This document shows positions 27,367-36,005 of a stretch of 64,000 nt of DNA, one piece after another. Position 1 is the stretch's first letter. The number at the start of each line of letters is the position of its first letter. The notes beneath the pieces are model-generated. The model did not search any database. It was not told the origin of the DNA and was given only the letters and a program-made list of their open reading frames with translations. Source of the stretch: Paenibacillus tengchongensis (GTDB taxonomy: Bacteria; Bacillota; Bacilli; Paenibacillales; Paenibacillaceae). The DNA lies in the NCBI RefSeq assembly GCF_008973665.1, contig NZ_WACP01000001.1, positions 637,282 to 701,281 of the forward strand, in the 5' to 3' direction. Position numbers and translations under genes: made by a program.

Positions 27367-29707
27367 CTTTGCGGATCACAATAAAGCAGGTGCTGTCCGG
27401 CAAAGGCACCTCAGTACCATGCTCATCCATAATTACAATCCGGTCCTTAAGCGCCTCGGTATAGCCATCCTGCAGGTAATGCCGGAACACCTCGATTCGT
27501 GCTGTTTCACCGAGCGTGCTTTGGATGAACTCCTTATACCGGTCCGGTGTGAAGTAGCCGAACTGCTCCTGAACTTCGTGCACGTACGCTTCTTCTCCCC
27601 ATGTGTAAGTGTAGAGGAACTCCATGGCGTCGTTGACAGGCATCAGCACCTCTTGCTCACCGGTCACTTCATACTGTATCCGGCGCCCGGCAAAATCCTC
27701 CGCGTAACGCACAAGCCAGGCGAGCCCGTCTCCTTCAAGCAGCCGTACACGCCGCCGGTCACTCTCCGGCTCGGTCATAATGCCGTCGCGGATGATGATT
27801 ACGCCGCCTTCCGCCAGCACCTCATAGGCGCTCACCAACGCCGCCGCCACGGTCTCGTGATTAAATTTCTTGCCGTTAAACGGCACATAGGAGTACAGCT
27901 CATGCAGAATGGAGGAGAACACGACCGTATTCACCGAACCCGGGGATACCAGCTCCTTCAGATTCAACGCATCGCCCTGCAGCACCTCCCAGCCCCGGTT
28001 CTCCCGGGCCTTCCGCTGCTGCAGCGCTTCAATGACATTGCTGGAGATGTCGATACCCACTGCCTGAACGCCCGGCAGACGATCTTCGATCAGATCGAGC
28101 AGCACTCCGCCGCCCGGGCCGATGTCCAGCACCTTCGTTCCGTTGATATGCTCTAGAATAACCGCTTTGTAATCGGCGGTCCCATTCATCTGGTTCAAGT
28201 ACGTCTCTTCGTTATGGAAGCGGTCGAACGCATCGCGCCGCAGGCCGAACAGGTCGAACAGCATCAGCACCGCCCGTTCGTACAGCGGGGATTTCTCCGC
28301 TTCGATGCAGAATTCAATCAGCTTCTCGGCTGCCGGCGAGAACACGAAATCGAAGAACAGCGTATCCGGCAGCTCCTCCTGCCGCTGCAGCCGGTGCGTC
28401 AGATGCGGGTTCTGCGCTGCCCGCATATTTGTTTGCCTGTGCTGCACACCCGGCGGTTCCTGCGCATCATGCACGCCTTTCCCATGCTGTACAGCCTGCA
28501 CTCCTTGCGCTCCTTGCACACCCGGCGGTTCCTGCGCCGCCGGCGATCCTTGCGCGCTCTGCACACCCGGCGGTTCCTGCGCTGCCGGCGATCCTTGCGC
28601 GCCCCGTCCGCCCTGGCCCAGCTCCTCCCAGCCCAGCTCCGACAAGTACTTCTCGATGATCCGCTTCTTATAGACATTGATCTTCTTGACGCCCCGGTAG
28701 TCGTAATAAATGGAATTCATTACTTCCGCGAAGCTGATATGCTTAGGCTCTTCGCCGGAGGCGAGCTCCGCGCCCCCGGCGGCTAGCAGCATCACCTTCA
28801 GGAACTGCTCCAGCGAAAAGGTCTGCAGCGCCGACTCCGCGTACCAGAAGGTAGCGGAGGACAGCGGCGCAAGCTGCGCCGGATCGAAGCCCTCCGCCGC
28901 CAGCTGCACCCACGCGGCGGCGAAGTCCTCGCCCCGCGCCGCCGGGCCGGTGCGCATCCGGCGCAGCCGCTCCTGCAGCGGCACCGACTGGATGCCGCCG
29001 CCCGCTGCCGCCGCGATCAGCCGCTGCGCTTCCGGCTGCACCTGCCGCCACAGCTCGGGCGTGACGGCGGCAATAATGCACTGATTGAGCGCCAGGAGCA
29101 GGCGCTCCAGCTCCTCCGGCGTGAGCAGCCCCTCCGCCGCCAGTGCCGTCAGCGGGCGGTTGACCTCGGGCGGCACCTCCCCGCGGATCTGCTGGCCGAT
29201 CAGGCCGTGCGTCGCGATCAGCCGGTGGATAATCCGCTCCCGCCCGGCCAGTTCGGCGGCCGGGTCCCGCTCCTCCGGCCCCTGCCGGACGGAACGGTCT
29301 CCATAGGGCAAGCCTTCGCCGCCAGCAGCCCTGTGCGCCGGTCCCCTTGTCACATGCCGCCGGTACAGCTCCGCCGAGCCGATATTGTGCGCGAAGGTAT
29401 TAACCCCCTCTTGCTGCCAGCTCCGGCGCTGCTGTGTACTGCCGCCTTTGGCCGTCTCCGACCAGACGAGCGTCTCCTCAGCCAGCTCCTTAATCCAGTA
29501 GGACAGCGGCAGACCATCCAGCAGCCGCAGGCTCCGTTCCACATAATCGAGCACCGGGTTGTGCGACGCAAGCTCCCGCAGCGACTCCACCCGCTCCAGA
29601 TTCACCACCGGCTGCTCGGCTGAAATGATGTACACCAGCCAGGGCGTTGCCTCCCCCGGCGCATCTCCCCGCCGGTACGCTTCTATAGCCTGCAACGATT
29701 TCAGCAT
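27362..29707 (-). CDS. Large class I SAM-dependent methyltransferase with low-complexity insert
   Basis: A 781-residue protein. The N-terminal half (about 1-360) has no domain I recognise; it is helix-rich with the conserved-looking HRLIATHGLIGQQIRGEV near residue 170. A repetitive Gln/Pro/Gly/Ala segment fills about 365-424. The C-terminal half holds a class I methyltransferase: motif I VLDIGPGGG at about 525-533, motif II acidic end GIDIS, and motif III-like VLQGDALNL. The start ATG at 29707 follows GGGAGGCGAG; 22 upstream codons are not needed. The methyl acceptor cannot be told. A terminator separates it from the upstream radical-SAM gene, so it has its own promoter. Confidence 0.8.
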   Translation of the reverse strand: MLKSLQAIEAYRRGDAPGEATPWLVYIISAEQPVVNLERVESLRELASHNPVLDYVERSLRLLDGLPLSYWIKELAEETLVWSETAKGGSTQQRRSWQQEGVNTFAHNIGSAELYRRHVTRGPAHRAAGGEGLPYGDRSVRQGPEERDPAAELAGRERIIHRLIATHGLIGQQIRGEVPPEVNRPLTALAAEGLLTPEELERLLLALNQCIIAAVTPELWRQVQPEAQRLIAAAAGGGIQSVPLQERLRRMRTGPAARGEDFAAAWVQLAAEGFDPAQLAPLSSATFWYAESALQTFSLEQFLKVMLLAAGGAELASGEEPKHISFAEVMNSIYYDYRGVKKINVYKKRIIEKYLSELGWEELGQGGRGAQGSPAAQEPPGVQSAQGSPAAQEPPGVQGAQGVQAVQHGKGVHDAQEPPGVQHRQTNMRAAQNPHLTHRLQRQEELPDTLFFDFVFSPAAEKLIEFCIEAEKSPLYERAVLMLFDLFGLRRDAFDRFHNEETYLNQMNGTADYKAVILEHINGTKVLDIGPGGGVLLDLIEDRLPGVQAVGIDISSNVIEALQQRKARENRGWEVLQGDALNLKELVSPGSVNTVVFSSILHELYSYVPFNGKKFNHETVAAALVSAYEVLAEGGVIIIRDGIMTEPESDRRRVRLLEGDGLAWLVRYAEDFAGRRIQYEVTGEQEVLMPVNDAMEFLYTYTWGEEAYVHEVQEQFGYFTPDRYKEFIQSTLGETARIEVFRHYLQDGYTEALKDRIVIMDEHGTEVPLPDSTCFIVIRKG
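28436..28612 (-). repeat. In-frame degenerate repeat in the methyltransferase gene
   Basis: A 42-base unit encoding AQGSPAAQEPPGVQ is repeated about twice fully and then in diverged, partial form (GVQGAQGVQAVQ, AQEPPGVQ). It is a collagen-like linker; length probably varies between strains. Confidence 0.85.
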
Positions 29708-29823
29708 ACACTCGCCTCCCGATATCAATCCTGCTGCAATATCTCTGCTGCGGCACCAGTTAGCCGGTACCATTTGCGTTCATCCCATTCTTTTCCCCGG
29801 AACCTTATCAATTCTTCTACAGA

Positions 29824-29858
29824 TGAAACAAAAAGCAAGCTCCCAAGGATGCTTGCTC
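29824..29858 (-). terminator. Terminator of the radical-SAM gene
   Basis: AGCAAGC pairs with GCTTGCT around a ten-base loop, followed by TTTTTG on the minus strand. It lies between the radical-SAM stop and the methyltransferase start. Confidence 0.85.
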
Positions 29859-29964
29859 TCTCTACATTTTCGGTGAATAACGGCGCTATTCAAGCAGTGA
29901 CCCGGTGATGGTCAAACGGCCGTCCACTGACCACACTCCGCCCTGCCCAACCGGGCTCCACGCT

Positions 29965-30840
29965 TCATGTGCCGAACCGCTGGCGGTACCCGCATTTGCG
30001 GCACAGCTCTTCTACGGCTTCCCGGCGGGAGAAGCCGTAGACCATAGCGTTGGCCCGCTCGCCCTCCACGATCTGCGAGAACGGCGTCTCGTGCAGATTG
30101 CCGAGGCGGATGACCCCCTCGCCGTCCAGGCAGCACGGCACGACCGTGCCGTCCACCAGCACTGCCGCCTGGCTGCGCAGCGCGTGGCAAAAGCCCTTGC
30201 CGTCATCCTCCGGCTCGCTCAGCGCAGGCCATTTGAATTCATGGTCCTGGTTAAGGTATATCTTGGGGGCGATGCGCACCCCGCTGCCGGGCACGACCTT
30301 CTCCTCGATCCGGTAGTCCAGCCCGAAGGCCTCCTCCAGCACCGCCAGCGTCTCCCGGTTGCGCTGCCGCTCCAGGTTGGTCATGTTGTCCTGCGTCAGA
30401 TTCCACAGCCGGAAGGAGATCAGCACGCCCTGCGCAGCAGCCTCCTTGGCAAAAGCGATAATCTCCCGCAGGTATCCCTCCCGGTTCTCCGAGCCCTCAT
30501 GCCCGTCGAAGCTGTGCAGCGAGAAATTCATCTGCCGCAGTGCGGGCTTGCCGAGAATCTTCGGCCCGGCCTTATGAATCAGCGTTCCGTTCGTCGTAAT
30601 GTTCACCTTAAGACCCTTGGCGTGGGCGATATCCAGCAGCTCCGCGACCCGCGGATGCAGCAGGGGCTCACCCTTCACATGCAGATAGATATGATCGGTA
30701 TGCGGCTTGACCTGATCCATAATACCGCTGAACGTCTCCGGCTTCATGAAATTCTTGGTGCGCTCCGTCGGCGGACAAAAGCTGCAGGCGAGGTTGCAGA
30801 CGCTTGTGATCTCAATGTAGACTTTTTTAAATGTGCGCAA
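29965..30840 (-). CDS. Radical SAM/SPASM-domain protein
   Basis: A 291-residue radical-SAM enzyme. The cluster-binding motif is CNLACSFC (residues 15-22), and the glycine-rich VKGEPLLHP follows at about 55. A C-terminal SPASM-like region has Cys at CHALRS, VVPCCLDGEG and LCRKCGYR, enough for one or more auxiliary Fe-S clusters. Such enzymes modify peptides or proteins, or act as anaerobic sulfatase-maturase relatives, but no peptide substrate gene is visible next to it. The start TTG at 30840 follows GGGGGAGG by nine bases. It lies 23 bases after the Gfo/Idh gene and so shares its transcript. Confidence 0.88.
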   Translation of the reverse strand: MRTFKKVYIEITSVCNLACSFCPPTERTKNFMKPETFSGIMDQVKPHTDHIYLHVKGEPLLHPRVAELLDIAHAKGLKVNITTNGTLIHKAGPKILGKPALRQMNFSLHSFDGHEGSENREGYLREIIAFAKEAAAQGVLISFRLWNLTQDNMTNLERQRNRETLAVLEEAFGLDYRIEEKVVPGSGVRIAPKIYLNQDHEFKWPALSEPEDDGKGFCHALRSQAAVLVDGTVVPCCLDGEGVIRLGNLHETPFSQIVEGERANAMVYGFSRREAVEELCRKCGYRQRFGT

Positions 30841-30863
30841 GTTCCGCTTCCTCCCCCTTCTTC

Positions 30864-31850
30864 CTACAAATCCGCCGGATAACGCAGCCCGATCTGCGCC
30901 CGCGCTTCCTCCATCACTTCGGCCACCGCCAGCGAATTGGCATGGCTGTTGACCCTGCTCTCCCGCTCCCCGTTCTTCAGCAGAGTGATAAACTCCTTCG
31001 TCTCATAATACATCGACTCGTACACCTGCGGCAGGGTCAGCTCTTCAACCGCACCGTCGCGGTAATGAATCTTCACCTGATACGGCTGGTTGATCTTGTC
31101 GATCACCATCGTGGCGTTCTCGCCCTGAATTTCCGCCGGCAGATAGGAATCCGTAATCTTCGAGTACATCACGACGGCATCCATCTCCGGATATTTCATC
31201 ACAATGCTGCCTTCGCCGTCCACGCCGGATGCAAGCATCACGCCTGTCGCTTTAACGGTATCGGGCTTGCCGAACAGCACGACCATCGGATACAGACAAT
31301 ATATGCCGAGGTCCATCAGCGAGCCATTGGAGAATTCCGGATTGAACGCGTTCAGCACCGTGCCCTGCCGGTAAGCGTCGTACCGCGAAGAATATTGACA
31401 ATAGCCGGCAAAATACCGCCGTACCTGGCCCAGCTTGTACAGATTATCGCGGATCACGTCAAAATTGGGCGCAAATGTTGATTTCATCGCCTCCATCAGC
31501 AGCACCCCGCTCTGCTCCGCCGCTGCAATCATCGACTTCAGCTCCCGGCTGTTGGAAGCCGCCGGCTTCTCCACGAGCACGTGCTTACCATGGTTCATAC
31601 AGACAATCGCCTGCTCGGCATGCATGGAATTCGGGCTGGCTATGTATACTGCATCGACATCTTCACTGGCAGCCATCGTTTCCAGATCGGTATAAATAGC
31701 GGCACCTGCATACTTGGCGGCGAAAGCCCGGCCCTTCTCCTCCGTACGCGAGTACACCGCCGTCAGAATAAACTCCTCATTCTCCAATCCCGCCTGAATA
31801 AAGCGGTCCGTAATCCAGTTAGTGCCTACAACCCCGAATCGAATGGTCAT
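30864..31850 (-). CDS. Gfo/Idh/MocA-family oxidoreductase
   Basis: An NAD(P)-dependent dehydrogenase of 328 residues acting on a sugar or inositol derivative. The Rossmann motif is RFGVVGTNWITDRF (4-17) and the family EKP motif is at 94-96 (VLVEKPAAS). The start ATG at 31850 follows AAAGGACGGG. It is first in a two-gene unit with the SPASM protein, an unusual pairing; whether they act in one pathway is unknown. Confidence 0.92.
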   Translation of the reverse strand: MTIRFGVVGTNWITDRFIQAGLENEEFILTAVYSRTEEKGRAFAAKYAGAAIYTDLETMAASEDVDAVYIASPNSMHAEQAIVCMNHGKHVLVEKPAASNSRELKSMIAAAEQSGVLLMEAMKSTFAPNFDVIRDNLYKLGQVRRYFAGYCQYSSRYDAYRQGTVLNAFNPEFSNGSLMDLGIYCLYPMVVLFGKPDTVKATGVMLASGVDGEGSIVMKYPEMDAVVMYSKITDSYLPAEIQGENATMVIDKINQPYQVKIHYRDGAVEELTLPQVYESMYYETKEFITLLKNGERESRVNSHANSLAVAEVMEEARAQIGLRYPADL

Positions 31851-32012
31851 GTACAATCCCGTCCTTTTCTCGTCTCTGGCTAATATCTAAAAGCTATTTT
31901 CTCATTCCATGGCAGCTATGTCTACTTTTCGAAAGCAATTTGCCGACAAATTCCGCAATTTCATTTTGTGAAAAAAAGTGCAAATCATTCGTCCCGCCGC
32001 CTTAAAGCAAAG

Positions 32013-32060
32013 ACGCCCCGTCCTCTTCCTGGTACGGAAGGAAACCGGGGCGCCTGGAGG
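32013..32060 (-). terminator. Hairpin downstream of threonine synthase
   Basis: GCCCCG pairs with CGGGGC around a second stem (TCCTCTTCC with GGAAGGA). The minus-strand tail is only weakly T-rich (TCTTTGCTTT). Confidence 0.55.
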
Positions 32061-32085
32061 CGGAACTGTTATTTTTTACATCACA

Positions 32086-33471
32086 TTATCCAAAGAATGC
32101 CTCAAGCTCGCCGACAATTTGCTCCAAATGATTCTCCACCACCGTCATATGCTGTGGCAAGGAGAACAGCCGGGAGATCGGCTCAGGAAATTCCTGCTTA
32201 ATGCCGGTCAGGGCAATCGCTTCATCGAATTTGGCCGGATGTGCGGTAGCGAACGTTACCGTTATTTCTTCCGGACCGCTGCAGGCCTCGTAAGCCGCAA
32301 TGCCGCAGGCGGTGTGCGGATCGAGCAGATACCCGTAATCCTGCTCATACTTGCCGATAATGTCGAGGCACTGCTGATTCTTGACGCCAAGCGCACCAAA
32401 GTCCTGCTGCACCCGCTCCAGCAACCCGCCCTCCACGGTAATCTTGCCGTCCGTCTTCAGCAGCGACATATAGGCCGACAGCTTCACGGAATCTTCATCA
32501 AGCAGATAATACAGATAGCGCTCGAAGTTGCTGGCTACCTGGATATCCATCGATGGGCTGTGGGTGCCGACAAAGCTGCCCGGTTTATATTCGCCTGTAA
32601 GCACGAAGCGCTCCAGGATGTTGTTCTCATTGGTGGCGATGATCAGCTTGCCGATGGGCAGGCCCATCCGCTGCGCGAGGTAGCCGGAGAAAATATTGCC
32701 GAAATTCCCCGAAGGCACACTGATATTGACCTTCCCGGTGCCCGCCGGCAGCTGCAGGTAAGCATGGAAATAATAGACTGTCTGCGCCAGAATGCGCACG
32801 AAATTGATCGAGTTGATTGCCCGCAGATGATAGCGGCCCTTGAAGTCCAGATCCGCGAACAGCTCCTTGATCGCCTGCTGGCAATCGTCGAAGGTTCCGT
32901 TAACGGACAGATTGAGCACATTGGCGTCATCCACCGTCGTCATCTGCAGCTCCTGCACCTTGCTGACCTTCCCGTGCGGATGCAGAATACAGATCTTGAT
33001 GCCCTCTTTGCCGCGCACGCCGGCAATCGCCGCTGCACCGGTATCTCCGGATGTGGCCCCGAGAATATGGATGATCTCGCCGCGCACCTTGGCAATGTAG
33101 GAATACAGCTCGCCCATAAACTGCAGGGCCACATCCTTAAACGCAAAGGTCGGGCCATGGAACAGCTCCAGCACGTAGAGCGAATCGTTCACCTTATGCA
33201 GCGGCGCAACTTCCGGCGCACGGAAATTGGCGTAGCTGGTGTTGACCATTTTTTTCAGATCTTCGTAGGGAATTTCATCGTTGGTATAATAGGAGAAAAT
33301 CTCCAGAAACAGCTCCTGGAAGCTGAGCCCTCTCCACTCCGCCAGCGTCTCCGCCGAAATCTGCGGAATCTGCACCGGCACCATCAGCCCGCCGTCATTG
33401 GCCAGACCCATCAGTACCGTATCGATAAATCCCCGCGCTTCCACATTGCCTCTAGTGCTTATATATTCCAT
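32086..33471 (-). CDS. thrC: Threonine synthase
   Basis: A pyridoxal-phosphate enzyme of 461 residues converting O-phosphohomoserine to threonine. It is of the long type with the N-terminal YISTRG start. The PLP lysine is K112 in TFAFKDVALQF, and the phosphate-binding loop is around ATSGDTGAAAI (about 145-155). The start ATG at 33471 follows AGGAGG and GAAGGG; the 16 upstream codons lack support. No other threonine-pathway gene is adjacent. A near-palindrome TTTAAGCGTTAAA sits about 50 bases upstream. Confidence 0.95.
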   Translation of the reverse strand: MEYISTRGNVEARGFIDTVLMGLANDGGLMVPVQIPQISAETLAEWRGLSFQELFLEIFSYYTNDEIPYEDLKKMVNTSYANFRAPEVAPLHKVNDSLYVLELFHGPTFAFKDVALQFMGELYSYIAKVRGEIIHILGATSGDTGAAAIAGVRGKEGIKICILHPHGKVSKVQELQMTTVDDANVLNLSVNGTFDDCQQAIKELFADLDFKGRYHLRAINSINFVRILAQTVYYFHAYLQLPAGTGKVNISVPSGNFGNIFSGYLAQRMGLPIGKLIIATNENNILERFVLTGEYKPGSFVGTHSPSMDIQVASNFERYLYYLLDEDSVKLSAYMSLLKTDGKITVEGGLLERVQQDFGALGVKNQQCLDIIGKYEQDYGYLLDPHTACGIAAYEACSGPEEITVTFATAHPAKFDEAIALTGIKQEFPEPISRLFSLPQHMTVVENHLEQIVGELEAFFG

Positions 33472-34059
33472 ACCCTTCTCATCCTCCTGGCCCCTCTTGT
33501 ATAACCTATATAGTAACACGTTTAAGCGTTAAAGTACGATACTTCCGTGTCAACTTTTGCAGAATTATCGGCGGTACGGCTGCCTCTCGTTGTTGTGTGA
33601 TTCCCGGTACCAGTTGCTTCCGCCTCGCCGCTGTTTCAATGTTGCCCGGATCTGTTCTGTTCTGTTCGGCACGTTCCAGCCTTCATGCTTCCAGGTCCGT
33701 TGCCTGCTCACATCCTTGCTGCTTGTGGACACGCATCCTCCTGCTTGTGGTACGCATCCTCCTGCTTGGGGACACGCATCCTCCTGCTTGGGGACACGCA
33801 TCCTCCTGCTTGGGGACACGCATCCTCCTGCTTGTGGCACGCATCCTCCTGCTTGGGGACACGCATCCTCCTGCTTGTGGTACGCATCCTCCTGCTTGTG
33901 GTACGCATCCTCCTGCTTGGGGACACGCATCCTCCTGCTTGTGGTACGCATCCTCCTGCTTGGGGCACGCATCCTCCTGCTTGGGGACACGCATCCTCCT
34001 GCTTGTGGTACGCATCCTCCTGCTTGGGGACACGCATCCTCCCTTCTTGCCGCTTACGC
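33472..34059. other. Intergenic region (588 bp): thrC promoter side and 21/22-bp array
   Basis: A TTGACA on the minus strand at about 33550 may be part of the thrC promoter, though no good -10 is at the right distance. The rest is the tandem array described separately. Confidence 0.6.
33731..34040. repeat. 21/22-bp tandem repeat array, about 14 copies
   Basis: Units share ACGCATCCTCCTGCTTG followed by TGGT, TGGC, GGGC or GGGAC, so unit length alternates between 21 and 22 bases and no reading frame is maintained. On the minus strand every unit reads AGGAGGATG. The array starts 20 bases past the CYTH stop and ends before the thrC promoter side. Confidence 0.92.
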
Positions 34060-34554
34060 TTACTTCTTCTGCAGCTCTCTCCACACCGTCTTGTTGCTGT
34101 ACTGCCGCTCCTCGCTGATATCCTTGCCGAACCACTCCGGCGCCTGGAAGCTCTCCGCTTCCTCCAGCGAATCGAATTCCACTTCAAGCACGGACAGCTC
34201 CAGTTGAGTGTAAATATCGATCTCCACGGTGATGCCGTTCCAGACTCCGGTTACCCGTGTTTTGACCAGAGGTATGGCTTTGGCTATCTCGATCACCTGG
34301 TTGTAAATCCCTGCCGAAATGCCATATTCGATCTCCTGGCGGCTGATCCCTTTGCCATCCTTGAAGGTATGCGTATACGTTACTTCACCGCTGTCCAGGT
34401 CAGTAACCTTGCGGACCCGCAGCTCCTGCCCGTCCTCAATGGCCAGATACGTCTGGTCGATGCTGTGCCGAGTGAGTACCTTCAGCTCTCCTGCATCAAT
34501 CAACGCCTCCGGATACTCCGGCAACAAAAATTTAAGTTCGATCTCCATGCCCAT
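34060..34554 (-). CDS. CYTH-domain protein (triphosphatase/adenylyl cyclase fold)
   Basis: A 164-residue CYTH protein. The diagnostic EIELKF (ExExK) motif is at residues 4-9, followed by ELRVRK and, toward the end, an acidic EIDIYTQLELSVLEVEF strand pair that binds metal in the tunnel. Members hydrolyse tripolyphosphate or thiamine triphosphate, or make cyclic AMP; which applies here is unknown. The start ATG at 34554 follows GAGGAGAG by seven bases. It is sandwiched between two tandem repeat arrays. Confidence 0.88.
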   Translation of the reverse strand: MGMEIELKFLLPEYPEALIDAGELKVLTRHSIDQTYLAIEDGQELRVRKVTDLDSGEVTYTHTFKDGKGISRQEIEYGISAGIYNQVIEIAKAIPLVKTRVTGVWNGITVEIDIYTQLELSVLEVEFDSLEEAESFQAPEWFGKDISEERQYSNKTVWRELQKK

Positions 34555-36005
34555 GCTGCATCTCTCCTCTGTAGGCTACCGCTTGTGTTACATATTAATA
34601 ATCATCATAGGGGCGGGCGTTACTCAAGTCAATGTATTCGATTTTTCGAATACATTGGACCCGGTTACCCTCTACGTAGCACATTGTATTCGATTTTTCG
34701 CATACATTTGGCCCGTTCACCCTCCACGCGGCACATTGTATTCGATTTTTCGAATACATTTGGCCCGTTCACCCTCCACGCAGCACATTGTATTCGATTT
34801 TTCGAATACATTTGGCCCGTCTGCCCCCAGCGCGGCACATTGTATTCGATTTTTTGCATACATTTGGCCCGTTCACCCTCCACGCGGCACATTGTATTCG
34901 ATTTTTCGAATACATTTGGCCCGTTCACCCTCCACGCAGCACAATGTATTCGATTTTTCGCATACATTGGACCCGGTTACCCTCTACGCGGCACATTGTA
35001 TTCGATTTTTCGCATACATTTGGCCCGTTCACCCTCCACGCAGCACATTGTATTCGATTTTTCGAATACATTGGGCCCGTCTGCCCCCTGCGCGGCACAT
35101 TGTATTCGATTTTTCGAATACATTGGGCCCGTCTGCCCCCTGCGCAGCACAATGTATTCGATTTTTCGAATACATTGGGCCCGTCTGCCCCCTGCGCAGC
35201 ACATTGTATTCGATTTTTCGAATACATTTGGCCCGTTCACCCTCCACGCAGCACATTGTATTCGATTTTTCGAATACATTGGGCCCGTCTGCCCCCTGCG
35301 CAGCACATTGTATTCGATTTTTCGAATACATTGGGCCCGTTCACCCTCCACGCAGCACATTGTATTCGATTTTTCGCATACATTGGGCCCGTTCACCCTC
35401 TACGCAGCACATTGTATTCGATTTTTCGAATACATTTGGCCCGTCTGCCCCCTGCGCGGCACATTGTATTCGATTTTTCGCATACATTGGACCCGTCTGC
35501 CCCCTGCGCGGCACAATGTATTCGATTTTTCGAATACATTGGACCCATCTGCCCCCTGCGCGGCACATTGTATTCGATTTTTCGCATACATTGGACCCGG
35601 TTACCCTCTACACAGCACATTGTATTAGATTTTTAGAATACATTGGGCCCGTCTGCCCCCTGCGCGGCACATTGTATTCGATTTTTCGAATATATTTGGC
35701 CCGTTCACCCTCCACGCGGCACATTGTATTCGATTTTTCGAATACATTGGACCCGGTTACCCTCTGCGCGGCACATTGTATTCGATTTTTCGAATACATT
35801 GGGCCCGTCTGCCCCCTGCGCGGCACATTGTATTCGATTTTTCGCATACATTGGACCCGTCTGCCCCCTGCGCGGCACATTGTATTCGATTTTTCGAATA
35901 CATTGGACCCGGTTACCCTCTGCGCAGCACATTGTATTCGATTTTCAGCATACATTGGGCCTGGTCAGTCTCCAGCCTCCAACATGTATTCATTTCGCAT
36001 TACTC
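34555..36005. other. Gene-free region (1.45 kb) almost filled by the 52-bp array
   Basis: Only about 70 bases at the left and 40 at the right lie outside the array. The left part holds the CYTH ribosome-binding site; no clear promoter was recognised. Confidence 0.8.
34631..35975. repeat. 52-bp tandem array of 26 hairpin units
   Basis: Copies of TGTATTCGATTTTTCG begin at 34633, then every 52 bases from 34685 to 35933 without a single indel. Each unit has a hairpin (TGTATTCGA with TCGAATACA, loop TTTT; some extend to 12 pairs, some carry GCATACA and pair less well) and a 26-base GC-rich linker. Linkers fall into three classes: CCCGTTCACCCTCCACGC, CCCGTCTGCCCCCTGCGC and CCCGGTTACCCTCTACGC. The last unit is decayed and runs toward the 3' end of the nuclease-like gene. 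Unit length is not a multiple of three, and frames are open only because stops are absent. Confidence 0.95.

Noticed and set aside
28436..28612. Independent collagen-like gene
   Set aside because: The repeat is in frame within the methyltransferase gene, with no start site or stop of its own.
33520..33556. TTGACA-based thrC promoter or T-box leader
   Set aside because: No -10 at proper spacing and no T-box stem or specifier structure in the short leader; left unannotated.
34631..35975. CRISPR array
   Set aside because: Period is regular, but the linkers between palindromes fall into three recurring classes instead of unique spacers, and no cas genes are nearby.
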